Below, piece after piece: positions 5,639-7,298 of a stretch of DNA of 7,298 bases; position 1 is the first letter of the stretch; every line of letters starts with the position of its first letter. The DNA lies in contig DBYM01000047.1 of NCBI GenBank assembly GCA_002309875.1, positions 43,567 to 50,864 on the forward strand, read 5' to 3'. The notes under the pieces are model-generated. The model was not told the DNA's origin. It saw only the letters and a list, made by a program, of their open reading frames with translations, and did no database searches. The DNA comes from Cyanobacteria bacterium UBA1186. GTDB lineage: Bacteria > Cyanobacteriota > Vampirovibrionia > Gastranaerophilales > Gastranaerophilaceae. A program made the position numbers and the translations under genes.

Positions 5639-6679
5639 ATGAACATAAGAGGCGTATTATCAGTTGGCGAAAAAGTAGTTTCAAAAGTGCCGGATAAAAA
5701 TTTTATGGCGCAGATTAATGAATCACGTCTTAACAGAATATCACGTTTAATTTTCAGGCAGGCAAATGAGCCGAAATCTTCATTCCTGGTTACGCTGAAC
5801 AGGTTTGATTCATCAGGTTTGGAAATGACCCCCGAAGCAGAGCGGGCATTAAAGTTGCTGAAAGAAAAAGCGACCATGTTTGCCGACAGAATGGACAGAG
5901 CAATTGCCTGCGGAAAAGAGCCTGCGGCCAAAGATTATTACAAAGATTTTCAGAGAGTACATTCCGATTTATTCCAAACAATTAGTGATTTTCTTGAAAC
6001 GAAATTAACGGGTTCTTATTATGACGAAGATTATCAAAAGATTTGGGAATTAAGGAAGAGTTTGTTCAGGCCTGACAAAATCAAAAGTCATGCGGATTTA
6101 ATGTACTGCGGTAAGATAACGCAAACGGAAAAGAGTGCTTTGCCTGCAGACGGTATATTTTATCACGGAACAAAACACGAACACAGAATAGAAAAGGAAG
6201 GGTTTGGAACAAAACCAAAATTTATTCAGGAATTCCTGGGTATGTCGAGAGAACTTGGCGACGGAGTTTATTTTTCTCCCGAAAAAGAGGTTGCGGCATT
6301 TTTTGCGGGGCTAAACGGCGGTGTCGTTAAGGCAAAAGTTAATAATCTCAAACCTGCGAGCATAAACAGCAGACAACTTTCATCAATGATTGACGAGATA
6401 TATGAAGAATTTGGTGCAGATGCAAATATTGATAAACTGATAAAAGAACTTTTTAAAAGAAACGGTTATAATGCTGCGTATGCCCAAAAAGAGTTATCCA
6501 AACATTTGGTTTTGGCAAGCATAGATTCCGTGATAGGCAAACCGCAGTCACAACTTGCCGTTTATAACCCTCAGGATATTTGCATCCTTTCAAAAACAAA
6601 GGCAGAACGCAGAGCAGACACCTTTTTGCAGTTCAAAAAAGTATTTCCGAGATTAAGTAATATTTTTGGGGGTAAATAA
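5639..6679 (+). CDS. ADP-ribosyltransferase-fold protein (H-Y-Q, PARP-like) with helical N-terminal domain
   Basis: The C-terminal half reads as an ADP-ribosyltransferase that would use NAD+ to modify a protein, nucleic acid or small molecule. Motif 1 is IFYHGT (173-178) with His176, followed by a helix and GFGTK (188-192). Motif 2 is GDGVYFS (207-213) with Tyr211, then a helix VAAFFAG (218-224) and strand GGVVKAKV (227-234). Next come the NGYNAAY block (275-281) and motif 3, SQLAVYNPQDICIL (304-317), with Gln305 in the place of the catalytic Glu of PARPs. The spacings His-Tyr 35 and Tyr-Gln 94 are close to human PARP1 (34 and 92). Family knowledge: the H-Y-[E/D/Q] clade includes PARPs and many bacterial or phage toxins. 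Residues 1-165 are mostly helical and unrecognised. There is no signal peptide or transmembrane segment. The start at 5639 has a weak GGGA six bases upstream, and no ATG, GTG or TTG lies further up in frame before the stop at 5561. Target and biological role are unknown. It converges on the secreted-protein gene with a 19-bp gap. Confidence 0.8.
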   Translation: MNIRGVLSVGEKVVSKVPDKNFMAQINESRLNRISRLIFRQANEPKSSFLVTLNRFDSSGLEMTPEAERALKLLKEKATMFADRMDRAIACGKEPAAKDYYKDFQRVHSDLFQTISDFLETKLTGSYYDEDYQKIWELRKSLFRPDKIKSHADLMYCGKITQTEKSALPADGIFYHGTKHEHRIEKEGFGTKPKFIQEFLGMSRELGDGVYFSPEKEVAAFFAGLNGGVVKAKVNNLKPASINSRQLSSMIDEIYEEFGADANIDKLIKELFKRNGYNAAYAQKELSKHLVLASIDSVIGKPQSQLAVYNPQDICILSKTKAERRADTFLQFKKVFPRLSNIFGGK

Positions 6680-6698
6680 GAAGGGTAAACAGGCTTAA

Positions 6699-7136
6699 TT
6701 ATTTCCTGAGTTCGTACGCAGGGTTTAACCATTGTTTGGCAATACCGACAAAGGTGAAAGGAAGGTCATTCCCGCTCCATCTGCCCTTTACGACAATATC
6801 ATTTTCGTCAACTTCAAGAATTCTTTCTGAGGTCAGAATTTCGGTGCCGCCGCCGTAGGTTTCCGTTGTGTAATAAGTTCTGCCTTTTTTATCGGTATGC
6901 GGTTTTGTTGTGGAATACCCTTCTGTTGTTTCAACTCTTTCGGTTTTCCATATATAGATTTTGTGTCCTGCCAAAGTTTTTTCGTCAGTCGGATAACCCC
7001 ATCTGTCTATAACTTTGTCAATGTGATATCCTTTCCAACTGTCCATAACCGTTGTCATGGTACTGTCAACACCAAAAGCGAACGCAGAAACGGTTGTCGC
7101 TAACATTATTAATAAAAGACTAAAAAGTTTTTTCAT
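6699..7136 (-). CDS. Small Sec-exported protein with W-x-G / W-G-x-P motif
   Basis: The 145-residue product begins with a clear signal peptide: Lys2-Lys3, a hydrophobic core (4-16) and a cleavage site most likely after AFA (18-20) or VSA (16-18). There is no lipobox Cys, and no Cys anywhere, so it should be a soluble periplasmic or secreted protein of about 125 residues. The mature part has WKGYHIDKVIDRWGYP (34-49), a strand ending in YIW (61-63), a Thr/Tyr/Gly-rich loop (65-98), and RILEVDENDIVVKGRWSGN (105-123). This layout recalls small periplasmic proteins with 'W-x-G...WG-P' and a final 'W-x-GN' strand, with distant resemblance to BamE/SmpA-like folds; their function is generally unknown. 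In many homologues I recall, Cys residues flank the last strand, and they are absent here. The Shine-Dalgarno is AAGGGGG (7147-7141) four bases before the ATG. No clear promoter or terminator is seen, and the 3' end faces the ADP-ribosyltransferase-like gene. Confidence 0.85.
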   Translation of the reverse strand: MKKLFSLLLIMLATTVSAFAFGVDSTMTTVMDSWKGYHIDKVIDRWGYPTDEKTLAGHKIYIWKTERVETTEGYSTTKPHTDKKGRTYYTTETYGGGTEILTSERILEVDENDIVVKGRWSGNDLPFTFVGIAKQWLNPAYELRK

Positions 7137-7189
7137 ATTTCCCCCTTTTGTTTTTAATGATATAACAAAATTGCAAATAATTGTACTTA

Positions 7190-7298
7190 TTAAGAGGAAA
7201 CGAGGTTCGTGTCTTGCTCGTTCGCGTTGAACGGCAATTCCGAGGCTGTAGGTTGGGTGAAACCCAACAAAAGAGAAGGTGTAAACACCTTCTCTTAA
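7190..7298. repeat. GC-rich palindromic module bounded by TTAAGAG / CTCTTAA (repeat, MITE-like or structured RNA)
   Basis: The 109 bp from TTAAGAG (7190-7196) to CTCTTAA (7292-7298) have inverted 7-bp ends and contain a chain of palindromes: AACGAG...CTCGTT (7199-7204/7217-7222), CGTTC-GCGTT-GAACG (7219-7233), GTTGGGT-GAA-ACCCAAC (7252-7268) and the long hairpin at 7271-7296. I counted 38 G/C in the 68 bases 7201-7268 (56%), well above the surrounding DNA. The GGTTGGGTGAAACCCAAC core resembles short palindromes that recur in many genomes, cyanobacteria included, but copy number cannot be judged here. No transposase is present. Alternatives are a small RNA, or the 3' end of a gene right of the window. 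Confidence 0.45.
7271..7296 (-). terminator. Terminator-like hairpin, probably for a minus-strand gene to the right
   Basis: AAGAGAAGGTGT (7271-7282) and ACACCTTCTCTT (7285-7296) are perfectly complementary, giving an 11-bp stem with a TAAA loop. Read on the minus strand the stem ends in CTCTT and continues TTGTT, a modest T-rich tract, which suits an intrinsic terminator for a gene entering from the right. On the plus strand it would also form, but no plus-strand gene lies just before it and the bases after it are outside the window. The preceding GTTGGGT hairpin (7252-7268) would follow immediately in the minus-strand reading. Confidence 0.5.

Noticed and set aside
5556..6679. The 19-codon ORF as a frameshifted N-terminus of the ADP-ribosyltransferase-like gene
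   Set aside because: The frames differ and the small ORF ends in TAA; the large gene has its own ATG with a GGGA site, and its domain is complete without the extra residues.
6655..6720. Bidirectional terminator between the convergent genes
   Set aside because: The 19-bp gap and its flanks show no hairpin, only a short GGGTAAA direct repeat.
6897..7103. Plus-strand open frame of 68 codons opposite the small exported protein
   Set aside because: The minus-strand gene has a textbook signal peptide, Shine-Dalgarno and motifs; the plus-strand frame has none.
6699..7136. Small exported protein as a lipoprotein
   Set aside because: No cysteine anywhere in the product, hence no lipobox; an ordinary signal peptidase I site is present.
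1..7298. tRNA, rRNA, CRISPR array, transposase or integrase genes
   Set aside because: I saw no cloverleaf-like segment, no evenly spaced repeats and no transposase or integrase motifs on either strand.

Overview
The window is AT-rich bacterial DNA. The coding lines I sampled run at roughly one third to 40% GC. Purine-rich Shine-Dalgarno sites (GGGAGAGG, GAAAGG, AAGGAGG, AAGGGGG) sit before most starts. A 1079-residue AsmA-family protein and a Sec-exported small protein imply a diderm, Gram-negative-type envelope. The low GC, the AsmA protein and the short disordered N-terminus with an 'xSFxG' motif on the 421-residue protein remind me of the non-photosynthetic Cyanobacteria relatives (Vampirovibrionia/Gastranaerophilales, 'Melainabacteria'). 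That assignment is from memory and tentative.

Layout from left to right. Positions 1-833 (minus) hold the first 277 codons of coaBC, cut by the left edge. Positions 834-931 are a divergent promoter region. In it the coaBC -10 box lies so close to the ATG that the message may be leaderless, while the plus-strand gene has an extended -10 box and a good Shine-Dalgarno. Positions 932-4171 (plus) encode the AsmA-family envelope protein. Positions 4245-5510 (plus) encode a 421-residue helical cytosolic protein of unknown function. Positions 5511-5638 hold an extended -10 promoter, the best Shine-Dalgarno in the window, a possible 19-codon ORF and a 9-bp hairpin. Positions 5639-6679 (plus) encode a 346-residue protein whose C-terminal half reads as an ADP-ribosyltransferase of the H-Y-[E/D/Q] (PARP-like) type. 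Positions 6699-7136 (minus, convergent) encode a small secreted protein with a W-x-G...W-G-x-P motif. Positions 7137-7298 are non-coding except for the gene's leader, and end in a GC-rich, strongly palindromic 109-bp module bounded by TTAAGAG/CTCTTAA.

How the parts fit: coaBC (coenzyme A synthesis) and the AsmA-family gene are house-keeping or envelope functions. The two plus-strand genes after them are accessory in character. The most interesting is the ADP-ribosyltransferase-like gene at 5639-6679, with apparent triad His176-Tyr211-Gln305 and spacings close to those in human PARP1. It lies behind its own promoter and a possible leader peptide, with no recognisable immunity or ADP-ribosylhydrolase partner in the window. 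The second item of interest is the palindromic module at the right end, which could be a repeat or MITE-like element, a structured RNA, or a terminator cluster.
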